64,000 bases of DNA from Flavobacteriales bacterium ALC-1 (GTDB lineage Bacteria > Bacteroidota > Bacteroidia > Flavobacteriales > Flavobacteriaceae). Each line of letters begins with the position of its first letter. The stretch's first letter is position 1. The notes below the pieces were generated by a model. That model was not told the DNA's origin, ran no database searches, and worked only from the letters and a program-made list of their open reading frames with translations. A program made the position numbers and the translations under genes. This document shows positions 55,019 through 63,897 of the stretch, one piece after another. The stretch spans positions 941,001 to 1,005,000 of the forward strand of contig ABHI01000001.1 of assembly GCA_000171875.1 (NCBI GenBank), in the 5' to 3' direction.

Positions 55019-55792
55019 ATGAGTAAAAAGATATTTGCCCTTATCGTAATTATAACATTGAGCTTTAATTCGTGTAGTGAAGACAATGATGACAATCTAA
55101 AACCACCTGTATCTACAACCTTTACGTTTAACCATAATTGGGATGGGACCTTGGTTACAAATGCTAGTTTCAATACAGTTCAATATACCAATGCTAATGG
55201 CGAATTGTTAAGTATTGAAAGACTACGTTATATAATTTCTGATATCACATTTACTTCTAGCTCTAATGAAGTTATTGAATTAGATATATATAATTTAGTA
55301 GATGTCACTAATAATACCAATTTAAGTTTTACAACAGAAGCACAAATACCACTAGGTAATTATACGGTCTCATTTACCTTTGGATTAGATAATGAAGATA
55401 ATATTGAAAATTATCTCGATTTAAATTCTGAATCTTTTAATGTCCCAGATATGCTAGGAGGCGGTTATCACTACATGCAATTTGATGGGAAATTCACAAA
55501 CTCAAACGCTCAAGAGCAAGGGTTTAATTATCACGCCATAAGAGCTGTTGACAATCCTGGCATGAACCCTACATTTCCTCAAGACACCTTTTTTACAGTC
55601 AATTTAGGTGAAATTGAAATCATAAACGATATAGAAATTGAAGTAAAAGTAAATCTAGCAGAATGGTTTAAAAACCCAAATCTTTGGGATTTAAATGCCC
55701 TTAATCAAATGCTAATGCCAAATTCTACAGCACAAATAATGATGTATGATAATGGGCAAAGTGTTTTTAGTTTAGGAGACATTTCTCAATAA
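55019..55792 (+). CDS. MbnP family copper-binding-type lipoprotein
   Basis: Protein of 257 aa with lipobox FNSC (Cys19). Family traits include TFTFNHNWDGTLV at the start of the domain, YTNANGELLSIERLRYIISD, IPLGNYTVSFTFGLD, GGGYHYMQFDGKF and a late AEWFKNPNLWDL. In methanotrophs MbnP is a periplasmic copper protein in which MbnH oxidises a tryptophan to kynurenine. The next gene, nine bases away, is an MbnH-like diheme protein. No methanobactin genes are present, so this is an MbnP/MbnH pair of the kind outside methanotrophs. Candidate modified residues are the Trp of HNWDG and those of EWF and LWD. Confidence 0.82.
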   Translation: MSKKIFALIVIITLSFNSCSEDNDDNLKPPVSTTFTFNHNWDGTLVTNASFNTVQYTNANGELLSIERLRYIISDITFTSSSNEVIELDIYNLVDVTNNTNLSFTTEAQIPLGNYTVSFTFGLDNEDNIENYLDLNSESFNVPDMLGGGYHYMQFDGKFTNSNAQEQGFNYHAIRAVDNPGMNPTFPQDTFFTVNLGEIEIINDIEIEVKVNLAEWFKNPNLWDLNALNQMLMPNSTAQIMMYDNGQSVFSLGDISQ

Positions 55793-55801
55793 TTAAAAGG
55801 A

Positions 55802-56860
55802 ATGATTAAAAAGTGGTTATATATTGTTTCGTTAAGTTTACTTTCTTTGAGTTGCTCAAATGAAGACACTGGTTATGAACCAACACCTCAACCATTAGAT
55901 ATTCCTATACTGTTTTCCGATAATATTATACCTCCTGTAATTCCGAATGGTAATCCGCAAACGGTTGAAGGTATCGCTTTAGGAAAGAAACTATTTTTTG
56001 ATACTATACTATCTAATAATGGTACTCAAGCCTGTGCAAGTTGCCATGCGCCTCAAAATGCGTTTACGGACGACACTCCAACAAGTGATGGTGTTGATGG
56101 TATTTTTGGGACTCGCAACTCAATGCCGCTTTTTAATTTAGCATGGAATTATGGCGAACGCTTTACTTGGGATGGAAAAGAATTAAGTCTTGAACGCCAA
56201 GCTTTAGAACCTGTTCAAAACCCTATTGAAATGCACAGCAATTGGGAAACTGTTGTTGAGCGTTTACAGTCGCATCCTGAGTATCCAGAATTATTTCGAT
56301 TAGCTTTTAAAACAAGTACCATTACCAAAGAATTAACAGCAAAAGCCATAGCACAATTTGAGCGTACTTTAATTTCTGCTAATTCTAAATTCGATAGATA
56401 TTCTTTAGGGCAAGCTGATTTAACACCTCAGGAGTTAAACGGATTAGATGTTTTCTTAAGAGAAGATAAAGGTGATTGTTTTCATTGCCATGGCAACCCT
56501 AATAATCCATTATGGACCGATAATTTATTTCATAATAACGGGCTAGATGCTACATTTTCTGACTTAGGTTTAGGAGACGTTACTGGAGACCCAAACGATA
56601 ACGGAAAGTTTAAATCACCATCGCTTCGCAACCTAGCATTCACAGCACCTTATATGCATGATGGTCGCTTTAGTACTCTAGACGAAGTTATTAATCATTA
56701 TAGTGAAGGGCTTCAAAACTCGCCTACCATAGATCCATTAATGAAAAAAATTAATGAAGGTGGAGTACAATTAACTATACAAGAAAAAGCTGATTTAAAA
56801 GCCTTTCTATTATCACTTTCTGATCCTTCATTTATAAATAATTCAGAATTTCAAAATTAA
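55802..56860 (+). CDS. MbnH-like / cytochrome c peroxidase-type diheme lipoprotein
   Basis: Protein of 352 aa with lipobox LSLSC (Cys18). Two c-type haem motifs are present, C78-AS-C81-H82 and C226-FH-C229-H230. Family segments are GKKLFFDTILSNNGTQAC, TRNSMPLFNLAWN and KSPSLRNLAFTAPYMHDGRF. This is the bacterial CcpA/MauG/MbnH superfamily. The adjacent MbnP gene points to an MbnH-type role, oxidising a residue of its partner, rather than a plain peroxidase. Last gene of the operon that starts at 52196. Confidence 0.9.
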   Translation: MIKKWLYIVSLSLLSLSCSNEDTGYEPTPQPLDIPILFSDNIIPPVIPNGNPQTVEGIALGKKLFFDTILSNNGTQACASCHAPQNAFTDDTPTSDGVDGIFGTRNSMPLFNLAWNYGERFTWDGKELSLERQALEPVQNPIEMHSNWETVVERLQSHPEYPELFRLAFKTSTITKELTAKAIAQFERTLISANSKFDRYSLGQADLTPQELNGLDVFLREDKGDCFHCHGNPNNPLWTDNLFHNNGLDATFSDLGLGDVTGDPNDNGKFKSPSLRNLAFTAPYMHDGRFSTLDEVINHYSEGLQNSPTIDPLMKKINEGGVQLTIQEKADLKAFLLSLSDPSFINNSEFQN

Positions 56861-56971
56861 TTTTGTAGGAATAGTATTTCTTTAAAAAGCACATAATCGA
56901 AAAATAAAGTTTTTAAGCATCAAACAGGTTTCATTTTGCTTAAATTGGAGTCCCCTTAATTTTTAACAAAA

Positions 56972-57208
56972 ATGAAATCTACTACAAACGAAACCTTACC
57001 ATGTGCCATCTTTGGGCATAATTATATACGATCAAAAACAAATATTGATTATACCGTAGAATTGACCTGCACACATTGTGATATGGTTGTTGTTACAGAT
57101 CATGACGGAAACTTCGATACTAATACAGTTTCTAACACTCAACTTAAAGATACACTACAAAAGTTGTATCGCCTTAAACAACGCTCATTAAAAGCAAAAG
57201 TATCTTAA
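56972..57208 (+). CDS. CxxxxGH/CxxC zinc-ribbon-like miniprotein, paralogue 3
   Basis: Protein of 78 aa homologous to those at 50496 and 50822. It keeps LPCAIFGHNY, LTCTHCDMVV and the turn DHDGNFDT, and ends in the basic LYRLKQRSLKAK. The linker between the two ligand pairs is about the same length. Function unknown. It is separate from the other two copies, downstream of the MbnP/MbnH-like operon and before the suf operon. Confidence 0.6.
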   Translation: MKSTTNETLPCAIFGHNYIRSKTNIDYTVELTCTHCDMVVVTDHDGNFDTNTVSNTQLKDTLQKLYRLKQRSLKAKVS

Positions 57209-57305
57209 TAACCTAAATATCGCTGCTTAAAATCCCATAACAAAAGACTATGAAACCATATCCTAATATAATGTTAGGTTATATGGTTAAAACAGACTTA
57301 TATCG

Positions 57306-57313
57306 TATCTTTG
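57306..57313 (+). promoter_or_regulatory. -7 box of the suf operon
   Basis: TATCTTTG matches TAnnTTTG, 31 bases before the first suf gene. No clear TTG lies 19 bases upstream. I see no IscR-like palindrome. Confidence 0.5.
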
Positions 57314-57344
57314 CTCTCTATTTAGAAAAATTCTATATAAGAAT

Positions 57345-57674
57345 ATGATAAAAGTTTCTGACACAGCTAAAAAGAAAGTTGTAGAGTTAATGACTGACGA
57401 TGGCTTTAACCCAACCTCTGACTATGTTAGAGTTGGTGTTAAAAGTGGTGGTTGTTCTGGTCTCTCTTACGATTTAAAATTCGATAATGATCAAGTTGAA
57501 GGGGATAAGGTTTTTGAAGATAATGGTGTAAAAATTATTGTCGATAAAAAAAGCTTTTTATACCTCATCGGTACTACATTAGAATATTCTGGTGGATTAA
57601 ACGGAACAGGTTTCGTATTTAATAACCCAAATGCCAACCGTACTTGTGGTTGTGGTGAATCTTTTTCACTTTAA
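57345..57674 (+). CDS. A-type iron-sulfur carrier protein (SufA/IscA-like)
   Basis: Protein of 109 aa with the three conserved cysteines in [12 protein letters not shown] and [10 protein letters not shown]. It transfers Fe-S clusters to target proteins. First gene of the suf operon; sufB follows after 14 bases. Confidence 0.95.
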   Translation: MIKVSDTAKKKVVELMTDDGFNPTSDYVRVGVKSGGCSGLSYDLKFDNDQVEGDKVFEDNGVKIIVDKKSFLYLIGTTLEYSGGLNGTGFVFNNPNANRTCGCGESFSL

Positions 57675-57688
57675 AATTTAAAACAAAC

Positions 57689-59137
57689 ATGTCAAAATAT
57701 ACTGAAGATGATTTAAGGGAAGAATTAAAAACCAAAGAGTACGAATATGGTTTTTACACAGATATTGAATCTGAAACTTTCCCTGTTGGATTAAATGAAG
57801 ATATCGTTAGAGCTATTTCTAAGAAGAAAGATGAGCCAGAATGGATGACTGAGTGGAGACTTGAGGCTTTTAAAGTATGGAAAGATATGGTTGAGCCAGA
57901 ATGGGCGAATGTTAACTACGAAAAACCAGATTTTCAGTCTATAGCTTACTATTCTGCTCCAGTAGCGGTAGATCCAAACAAGACTTTAGATGATGTAGAT
58001 CCTGATTTACTAGCGATGTACAAAAAGCTAGGCATCTCTGTAGATGAGCAGAAAAAGATGAACAATATCGCAATGGATATTGTTGTGGATTCCGTTTCTG
58101 TTGCAACAACTTTTAAAAAGACTTTAGCAGAAAAGGGTATTATTTTTATGCCTATTTCGGAAGCAATCCAAGAACATCCAGAACTTGTAAAGAAATACAT
58201 TGGCACAATTGTCCCAACAAAAGACAATTTTTATGCAGCTTTAAATTCTGCTGTATTTAGTGATGGTAGTTTCTGTTACATTCCAAAAGGAGTAAGATGC
58301 CCAATGGAATTATCAACTTACTTTAGAATTAATCAAGCAGGAACAGGGCAATTTGAAAGAACATTAGTAATTGCAGATGAAGGTAGTTATGTAAGTTACC
58401 TAGAAGGTTGTACAGCTCCAAGTAGAGACGAAAACCAGTTGCACGCTGCAGTAGTAGAATTGATTGCGCTAGATGACGCTGAAATAAAATACTCAACTGT
58501 ACAAAATTGGTTTCCGGGAAATGCTGAAGGTAAAGGTGGAGTTTATAATTTTGTAACAAAGAGAGGGCTTTGTGAGAAAAACGCAAAAATCTCATGGACG
58601 CAAGTTGAAACAGGTTCTGCCGTAACATGGAAATATCCTTCTTGTATATTAAAAGGAGATAATTCAGTTGGTGAATTTTACTCTATAGCAGTAACTAATA
58701 ATTATCAGCAAGCAGATACAGGAACAAAAATGATTCACTTAGGAAAAAACACCAAGTCAACCATTATTTCTAAAGGTATCTCAGCAGGTAAATCTCAAAA
58801 TTCTTATCGTGGATTAGTTCAAATTAATTCTAGAGCAGATAATGCACGTAACTTTTCGCAGTGTGATAGTTTATTAATGGGTAATGAGTGTGGTGCACAC
58901 ACATTTCCATATATAGAAGCAAAAAATAAAACGGCTCAAATAGAACATGAGGCGACAACGAGTAAGATTGGTGAAGACCAAATTTTCTACTGTAACCAAC
59001 GTGGTATAGATACTGAAAAAGCTATTGCTCTTATCGTTAATGGGTTCAGTAAAGAAGTATTAAATAAGCTCCCAATGGAATTTGCTGTTGAAGCTCAAAA
59101 GCTTTTAGAAATAAGTTTAGAAGGAAGTGTCGGTTAA
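57689..59137 (+). CDS. sufB: Fe-S cluster scaffold subunit SufB
   Basis: Protein of 482 aa, normal length. Conserved parts are [75 protein letters not shown], and the C-terminal [13 protein letters not shown] with [10 protein letters not shown] before it. It forms the SufBC2D scaffold with the products at 59559 and 60324. The next gene is an unrelated small lipoprotein. Confidence 0.97.
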   Translation: MSKYTEDDLREELKTKEYEYGFYTDIESETFPVGLNEDIVRAISKKKDEPEWMTEWRLEAFKVWKDMVEPEWANVNYEKPDFQSIAYYSAPVAVDPNKTLDDVDPDLLAMYKKLGISVDEQKKMNNIAMDIVVDSVSVATTFKKTLAEKGIIFMPISEAIQEHPELVKKYIGTIVPTKDNFYAALNSAVFSDGSFCYIPKGVRCPMELSTYFRINQAGTGQFERTLVIADEGSYVSYLEGCTAPSRDENQLHAAVVELIALDDAEIKYSTVQNWFPGNAEGKGGVYNFVTKRGLCEKNAKISWTQVETGSAVTWKYPSCILKGDNSVGEFYSIAVTNNYQQADTGTKMIHLGKNTKSTIISKGISAGKSQNSYRGLVQINSRADNARNFSQCDSLLMGNECGAHTFPYIEAKNKTAQIEHEATTSKIGEDQIFYCNQRGIDTEKAIALIVNGFSKEVLNKLPMEFAVEAQKLLEISLEGSVG

Positions 59138-59146
59138 TTTTTAATT

Positions 59147-59554
59147 ATGAAAAGAATATTCATTTTAGTAGCAATTGCTTTATGTTTTTCAAATTGTAAA
59201 AACGAAGAAAAACAAGAAGTTAATTTAGAAGAGAACAGGGCGAAATCATACGATCAAAATGATGGTTTAATTACAATGAAAGGTGAATTTGTGTATTATG
59301 GTGATGCTGCTGTTCTGCAAACTTCAAATGAGATTTATGGTGTTGTTATAGATCAAAATCTTCAACTTTTAGAAAAACAAGCTAAATCATTTAAAAAGGA
59401 AGCTACTGATATGGTTCCTGTAACTGTTAGAGTTAGGAAATTTGAAAAACCTGAAGGAGAAGAGGGTTGGCAATATAGATTAGAAATAAAAGAAATTTTA
59501 AAGGTGGAAGCACCAAATCCAAATAAAGAAGACGTTATAAAATTAGCAAACTAA
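59147..59554 (+). CDS. unknown lipoprotein inside the suf operon
   Basis: Protein of 135 aa with lipobox CFSNC (Cys17). The mature part is small and beta-rich (LITMKGEFVYYGDAAVLQTS, then VPVTVRVRKFEKPEGEEGW, YRLEIKEILKV), like an OB-fold. I recognise no family. It lies nine bases after sufB and four before sufC, so it is co-transcribed. A lipid-anchored envelope protein has no obvious role in cytoplasmic Fe-S assembly. Confidence 0.75.
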   Translation: MKRIFILVAIALCFSNCKNEEKQEVNLEENRAKSYDQNDGLITMKGEFVYYGDAAVLQTSNEIYGVVIDQNLQLLEKQAKSFKKEATDMVPVTVRVRKFEKPEGEEGWQYRLEIKEILKVEAPNPNKEDVIKLAN

Positions 59555-59558
59555 GACT

Positions 59559-60311
59559 ATGTTAAAGATAAATAACTTACATGCAAGTGTAGAAGATAAA
59601 GGCATTTTAAGAGGTATTAACCTAGAAGTAAAAGCAGGTGAAGTACATGCTATTATGGGACCTAATGGTTCTGGGAAAAGTACTTTAGCTTCTGTAATCG
59701 CTGGTAAAGAAGAATATGAAGTTACTGAAGGTAATATTTTACTAGACAATGAAGATATTGAAGAATTAGCGGCAGAAGAACGTGCTCATAAAGGTGTGTT
59801 TTTATCATTTCAGTATCCAGTAGAAATTCCTGGAGTTAGTGTGACTAACTTTATGAAAACGGCTATAAACGAAACCCGAAAAGCTAAAGGACTAGAAGAC
59901 ATGCCAGCTAATGAAATGCTAAAGTTGATTCGTGAAAAATCAGAGCTTTTAGAAATAGACCGTAAGTTTTTATCGCGTTCACTTAACGAAGGGTTTTCTG
60001 GTGGTGAAAAGAAGCGTAACGAAATTTTTCAAATGGCAATGTTAGAGCCAAAACTAGCTATCTTAGATGAAACTGATTCTGGATTAGATATTGATGCCTT
60101 AAGAATTGTAGCAAACGGAGTCAACAAATTAAAATCTAAAGACAATGCTGTTATTGTGATTACACATTACCAACGTCTATTAGATTATATCGTGCCAGAT
60201 TTTGTACACGTATTACACAATGGAAAAATAGTTAAGTCTGGCGGCAAAGAATTAGCCCACGAGCTAGAAGCTAAAGGTTACGATTGGATTAAAGAAGAAG
60301 TAAACGCTTAA
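59559..60311 (+). CDS. sufC: Fe-S cluster assembly ATPase SufC
   Basis: Protein of 250 aa, ABC ATPase. Walker A GPNGSGKSTL, signature LNEGFSGGEKKRNEI, Walker B KLAILDETDSGLD and H-loop ITHYQRLL. It powers the SufBCD scaffold. The start is four bases after the unknown lipoprotein; sufD follows after 12 bases. Confidence 0.97.
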   Translation: MLKINNLHASVEDKGILRGINLEVKAGEVHAIMGPNGSGKSTLASVIAGKEEYEVTEGNILLDNEDIEELAAEERAHKGVFLSFQYPVEIPGVSVTNFMKTAINETRKAKGLEDMPANEMLKLIREKSELLEIDRKFLSRSLNEGFSGGEKKRNEIFQMAMLEPKLAILDETDSGLDIDALRIVANGVNKLKSKDNAVIVITHYQRLLDYIVPDFVHVLHNGKIVKSGGKELAHELEAKGYDWIKEEVNA

Positions 60312-60323
60312 TCAATAAGCAAA

Positions 60324-61637
60324 ATGAGTTTAAAAGAAAAATTAGTATCGTCATTCATGGCCTTTGAAAATACAATAGATGTAGATTCACCAGTGCATGA
60401 TATACGAACTGAAGCCATAAAGACATTTGAAACTGAAGGGTTTCCAACCAAAAGACAAGAGGCTTGGAAATACACCTCTTTAAATTCAGTTTTAAAACAC
60501 GATTATAGTGTCTTTCCAAAGCACGAAAACGCTTTAGAATTTAAAGACGTTAAGAAATATTTTATTCATGATATTGATTCTTATAAAATCATTTTCATTG
60601 ATGGCAAATATTCTTCTCATTTATCGCAAACTACGCATGATGGTATTGATGTGTGTTTAATGTCTGCTGCTTTAACTAAACCAAAATATCAATTAATTAT
60701 TGAAAACTATTTCAATAAAATTGCTTCAAAGGATAGTTTAGCGAGCTTAAATACAGCTTTTTCTTCAGAAGGTGCTTATATCCATATTCCGAAGAATAAA
60801 TTGGTGGATAAGCCAATACAAATTATTCATTTTTCTACAGGAAATGAAGCTGCTTTAATGTTACAACCAAGAAATTTAGTGGTTGTAGATGAAAATTCTC
60901 ATGTACAGATTATAGAGCGTCATCAGAGTTTAACGGATAACCCAGTTTTAACAAACAGTGTTACTGAGATTTTTACTAATAAGCGTGCTATTGTAGATTA
61001 CTATAAAATTCAGAATGATAACGAAAATGCGTCGTTAATTGATAACACTTATGTTAACCAAAAGCAAGAAAGTTTAGCTAAGGTGCATACATTTTCATTT
61101 GGAGGAAAATTGATTAGAAATAACCTCAACTTCTATCAGAACGGTGAACGTATTGACTCTACAATGAAGGGCATTACTATTATCGGTAACAAACAACATG
61201 TAGATCATAATACTTTGGTGCACCATATAGAACCAAATTGTGAAAGTCACCAAGATTACAAGGGCATTTTTGATGATGGCGCAACTGGTGTTTTTAATGG
61301 TAAGGTTGTCGTTGAGAAAGAAGCACAAAAGACAAACGCCTTTCAAGCTAACAACAATATTTTAATTAGTGACAAAGCAAGCATTAATACAAAACCTCAA
61401 TTAGAGATTTTTGCAGATGATGTAAAATGTTCTCATGGTTGTACTATTGGTCAACTAGATGAAAGTGCTATGTTCTATTTACGCTCACGTGGTATTCCAG
61501 AAAAAGAAGCCAGAGCATTATTAATGTTTGCATTTAGTAATAACGTTTTAGATTCAGTAAAAATTCCAGAAATTAAAAACCGTATTACTAAAATAATTGC
61601 CAATAAATTGGGTGTGGATATTGGGTTTGATTTGTAG
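60324..61637 (+). CDS. sufD: Fe-S cluster assembly protein SufD
   Basis: Protein of 437 aa. Family segments are GFPTKRQEAWKYTSLNSV, NLVVVDENSHVQIIERHQ, CESHQDYKGIFDDGATGVFNG, EIFADDVKCSHGCTIGQLDE and FYLRSRGIPEKEARALL. Partner of SufB and SufC. Its stop directly abuts the sufS start. Confidence 0.96.
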   Translation: MSLKEKLVSSFMAFENTIDVDSPVHDIRTEAIKTFETEGFPTKRQEAWKYTSLNSVLKHDYSVFPKHENALEFKDVKKYFIHDIDSYKIIFIDGKYSSHLSQTTHDGIDVCLMSAALTKPKYQLIIENYFNKIASKDSLASLNTAFSSEGAYIHIPKNKLVDKPIQIIHFSTGNEAALMLQPRNLVVVDENSHVQIIERHQSLTDNPVLTNSVTEIFTNKRAIVDYYKIQNDNENASLIDNTYVNQKQESLAKVHTFSFGGKLIRNNLNFYQNGERIDSTMKGITIIGNKQHVDHNTLVHHIEPNCESHQDYKGIFDDGATGVFNGKVVVEKEAQKTNAFQANNNILISDKASINTKPQLEIFADDVKCSHGCTIGQLDESAMFYLRSRGIPEKEARALLMFAFSNNVLDSVKIPEIKNRITKIIANKLGVDIGFDL

Positions 61638-62876
61638 ATGAGTACAGCACAAAAACATATTGCTTTTGATGTTGAAAATATAAGACAAGACTTCCCAATC
61701 CTCAATCGTAAGGTTAACGGAAAACCTTTAATTTATTTTGACAATGCGGCTACATCACAAACACCTCAACAAGTTATTGATGTTATTGTAGATTACTACA
61801 CCAATTACAATGCCAATATTCATAGAGGTGTACACAGTCTAAGCCAAGAAGCAACGGATGCATATGAGCAAGCGCGAATTAAAATTCAAAAGCACTTTAA
61901 TGCTAAGCATACACATGAGATTATTTATACATCTGGTACAACACATGGTATTAATTTGGTTGCTAACGGTTTCTCTTCACTTTTAAAAAAGGGAGATGAA
62001 ATCATCGTTTCAGCATTAGAGCATCATAGTAACATTGTACCATGGCAAATGTTGTGTGAACGTACAGGAGCTAACTTGAAAGTAATTCCGATGAATGAAA
62101 ACGGAGAGTTGATACTTTCTGAATTTGATTCACTTTTAAATGAAAATACAAAACTAGTTTTCGTTAATCATATTTCAAACGCACTTGGCACTATAAATCC
62201 TATTGAAGAGATCATAGCAAAAGCGCATAACGTTGGAGCAGCAATTTTAATTGATGGAGCACAATCTTGTCCGCATATAAAGCCAGATGTACAAGCATTA
62301 GATGTCGATTTCTATGTCTGCTCTGCACACAAAATGTGTGGACCAACTGGTGTTGGTATTTTATACGGAAAAGAAGACTGGTTAAAAAAACTTCCTCCTT
62401 ATCAAGGTGGTGGTGAAATGATTGCTGAAGTGTCTTTTGAAAAAACAACTTACGCAGACTTACCTCATAAGTTTGAAGCTGGTACACCAAACATTTGTGG
62501 AGGCATTGCTTTTGGAGCGGCAATCGATTACATGAATAGCATCGGTTTTGAGAATATAGCAGCTTACGAAAATGAACTTTTAGATTATGCAACTGAGCAA
62601 CTTCAACACATTGAAGGTTTAAAAATTTATGGTACTGCTAAAGAAAAAACATCTGTAATTTCTTTTAACGTTGGGACAATTCACCCTTATGACATTGGCA
62701 CAATTTTAGACAAAATGGGTATTGCGGTACGTACAGGTCATCATTGTGCACAGCCAATTATGGATTTTTACAAAATCCCTGGTACTATTAGAGCCTCTTT
62801 TATGTTTTACAACACAAAGGAAGAAATTGATACTTTTATAGCGTCATTAAAAAAGGCTATACTAATGTTGTCTTAG
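61638..62876 (+). CDS. sufS: cysteine desulfurase SufS
   Basis: Protein of 412 aa, PLP enzyme of group II. FDNAATSQTPQQVID, SALEHHSNIVPWQ, DGAQSCPHI, the PLP lysine in CSAHKMCGPTGVG and the catalytic cysteine in RTGHHCAQPIMD. It takes sulfur from cysteine and passes it to SufE (63474). Starts at the base after the sufD stop. Confidence 0.97.
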   Translation: MSTAQKHIAFDVENIRQDFPILNRKVNGKPLIYFDNAATSQTPQQVIDVIVDYYTNYNANIHRGVHSLSQEATDAYEQARIKIQKHFNAKHTHEIIYTSGTTHGINLVANGFSSLLKKGDEIIVSALEHHSNIVPWQMLCERTGANLKVIPMNENGELILSEFDSLLNENTKLVFVNHISNALGTINPIEEIIAKAHNVGAAILIDGAQSCPHIKPDVQALDVDFYVCSAHKMCGPTGVGILYGKEDWLKKLPPYQGGGEMIAEVSFEKTTYADLPHKFEAGTPNICGGIAFGAAIDYMNSIGFENIAAYENELLDYATEQLQHIEGLKIYGTAKEKTSVISFNVGTIHPYDIGTILDKMGIAVRTGHHCAQPIMDFYKIPGTIRASFMFYNTKEEIDTFIASLKKAILMLS

Positions 62877-62921
62877 ACTTTGGCATCAAAAGTGTAACTT
62901 ACAGTTTTAAACACTTTATAG

Positions 62922-63440
62922 ATGAAATTTTTATTTAGCCTATTAGCAATTATAATGCTCTCAGAATCTTGTAATTCTACTAAAGAAACTATTTCTGATG
63001 CTCGAGAAGTTATCTCAGCTTCAAAATCTGAAAAAGACACGACTAAAGAAAAAAGTGATATCGATAAAGACGGTTACAAAATCACTGTTACCTATCAAAT
63101 CTCAACTAGAGGTTTTTATGAATATACTAGTGTTTCAGAATCTGAGATTTTATTCTCAAAGGATAGAGGTCTTCAAAAAATAGATAATTACTCTTGCAAG
63201 AAAAAGGATTGGATAGTACTTTATAAATTAATTGAAGCTGTTGACTTAGAGACGTTTCAAAAATTGAAACCACCATCAAACAAACGCTCAACTGATGCCG
63301 TACCTATTGGAAATTTAGCTCTACAAATCGGTGATGTATATTATATGGCCCCAGAATTTGACCATGGTAATCCACCAAAAGAAATAGAAGCACTCGTTAA
63401 TAAAGTGTTATCCATTAAAGAAAATACTATAAAACAGTAG
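62922..63440 (+). CDS. unknown lipoprotein between sufS and sufE
   Basis: Protein of 172 aa with lipobox SESC (Cys17), a charged linker (SASKSEKDTTKEKSDIDKDG) and a small domain of about 110 residues (YQISTRGFYEYTSVSESEIL, DAVPIGNLALQIGDVYYM). I recognise no family. It is 45 bases after sufS and 33 before sufE in the same direction. It is the second lipoprotein in the suf operon. Confidence 0.75.
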   Translation: MKFLFSLLAIIMLSESCNSTKETISDAREVISASKSEKDTTKEKSDIDKDGYKITVTYQISTRGFYEYTSVSESEILFSKDRGLQKIDNYSCKKKDWIVLYKLIEAVDLETFQKLKPPSNKRSTDAVPIGNLALQIGDVYYMAPEFDHGNPPKEIEALVNKVLSIKENTIKQ

Positions 63441-63448
63441 CTATTTTG

Positions 63449-63456
63449 TAATTTTG
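63449..63456 (+). promoter_or_regulatory. possible internal -7 box before sufE
   Basis: TAATTTTG matches TAnnTTTG, 17 bases before the sufE ATG. There is no good -33 element, so it could be chance in AT-rich DNA. Confidence 0.3.
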
Positions 63457-63473
63457 CAGCAAAGGATTAGACT

Positions 63474-63896
63474 ATGACAATTGAAGAAGTTCAAAATGAA
63501 ATAATAGATGAGTTTTCAATGTTTGAAGATTGGGAGGAACGTTACCAATACATGATCGATTTAGGGAAAACATTGCCACTTATTGACGAAAAATATAAAA
63601 CTGAAGATAATATTATAAAAGGTTGCCAGAGTAAAGTTTGGGTGCATGCTGATATGGAAGGTGATAAAATAAACTTCACTGCAGATAGTGATGCCATTAT
63701 CACTAAAGGCATAATTGCAATTTTAATTAGAGCATTTTCTAATCAACATCCCAAAAATATTATTGAGGCAAATACAGATTTTATTGATAAAATAGGGCTA
63801 AAAGAACATTTATCACCAACTAGAGCAAATGGTCTAGTGAGTATGATTAAGCAAATAAAATTATATGCAATAGCATATCAAACACAATTAAATTAA
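63474..63896 (+). CDS. sufE: sulfur acceptor protein SufE
   Basis: Protein of 140 aa, cytoplasmic. The active-site cysteine is in IIKGCQSKVWVHAD; the N-terminal FSMFEDWEERYQYMIDLGK and the late LSPTRANGLVSMI are family traits. It accepts persulfide from SufS. Confidence 0.96.
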   Translation: MTIEEVQNEIIDEFSMFEDWEERYQYMIDLGKTLPLIDEKYKTEDNIIKGCQSKVWVHADMEGDKINFTADSDAIITKGIIAILIRAFSNQHPKNIIEANTDFIDKIGLKEHLSPTRANGLVSMIKQIKLYAIAYQTQLN

Positions 63897-63897
63897 A

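Noticed and set aside
62212..62592. Minus-strand frame of 126 codons opposite sufS
   Set aside because: It is antisense to an intact, conserved gene and has no recognisable protein pattern.
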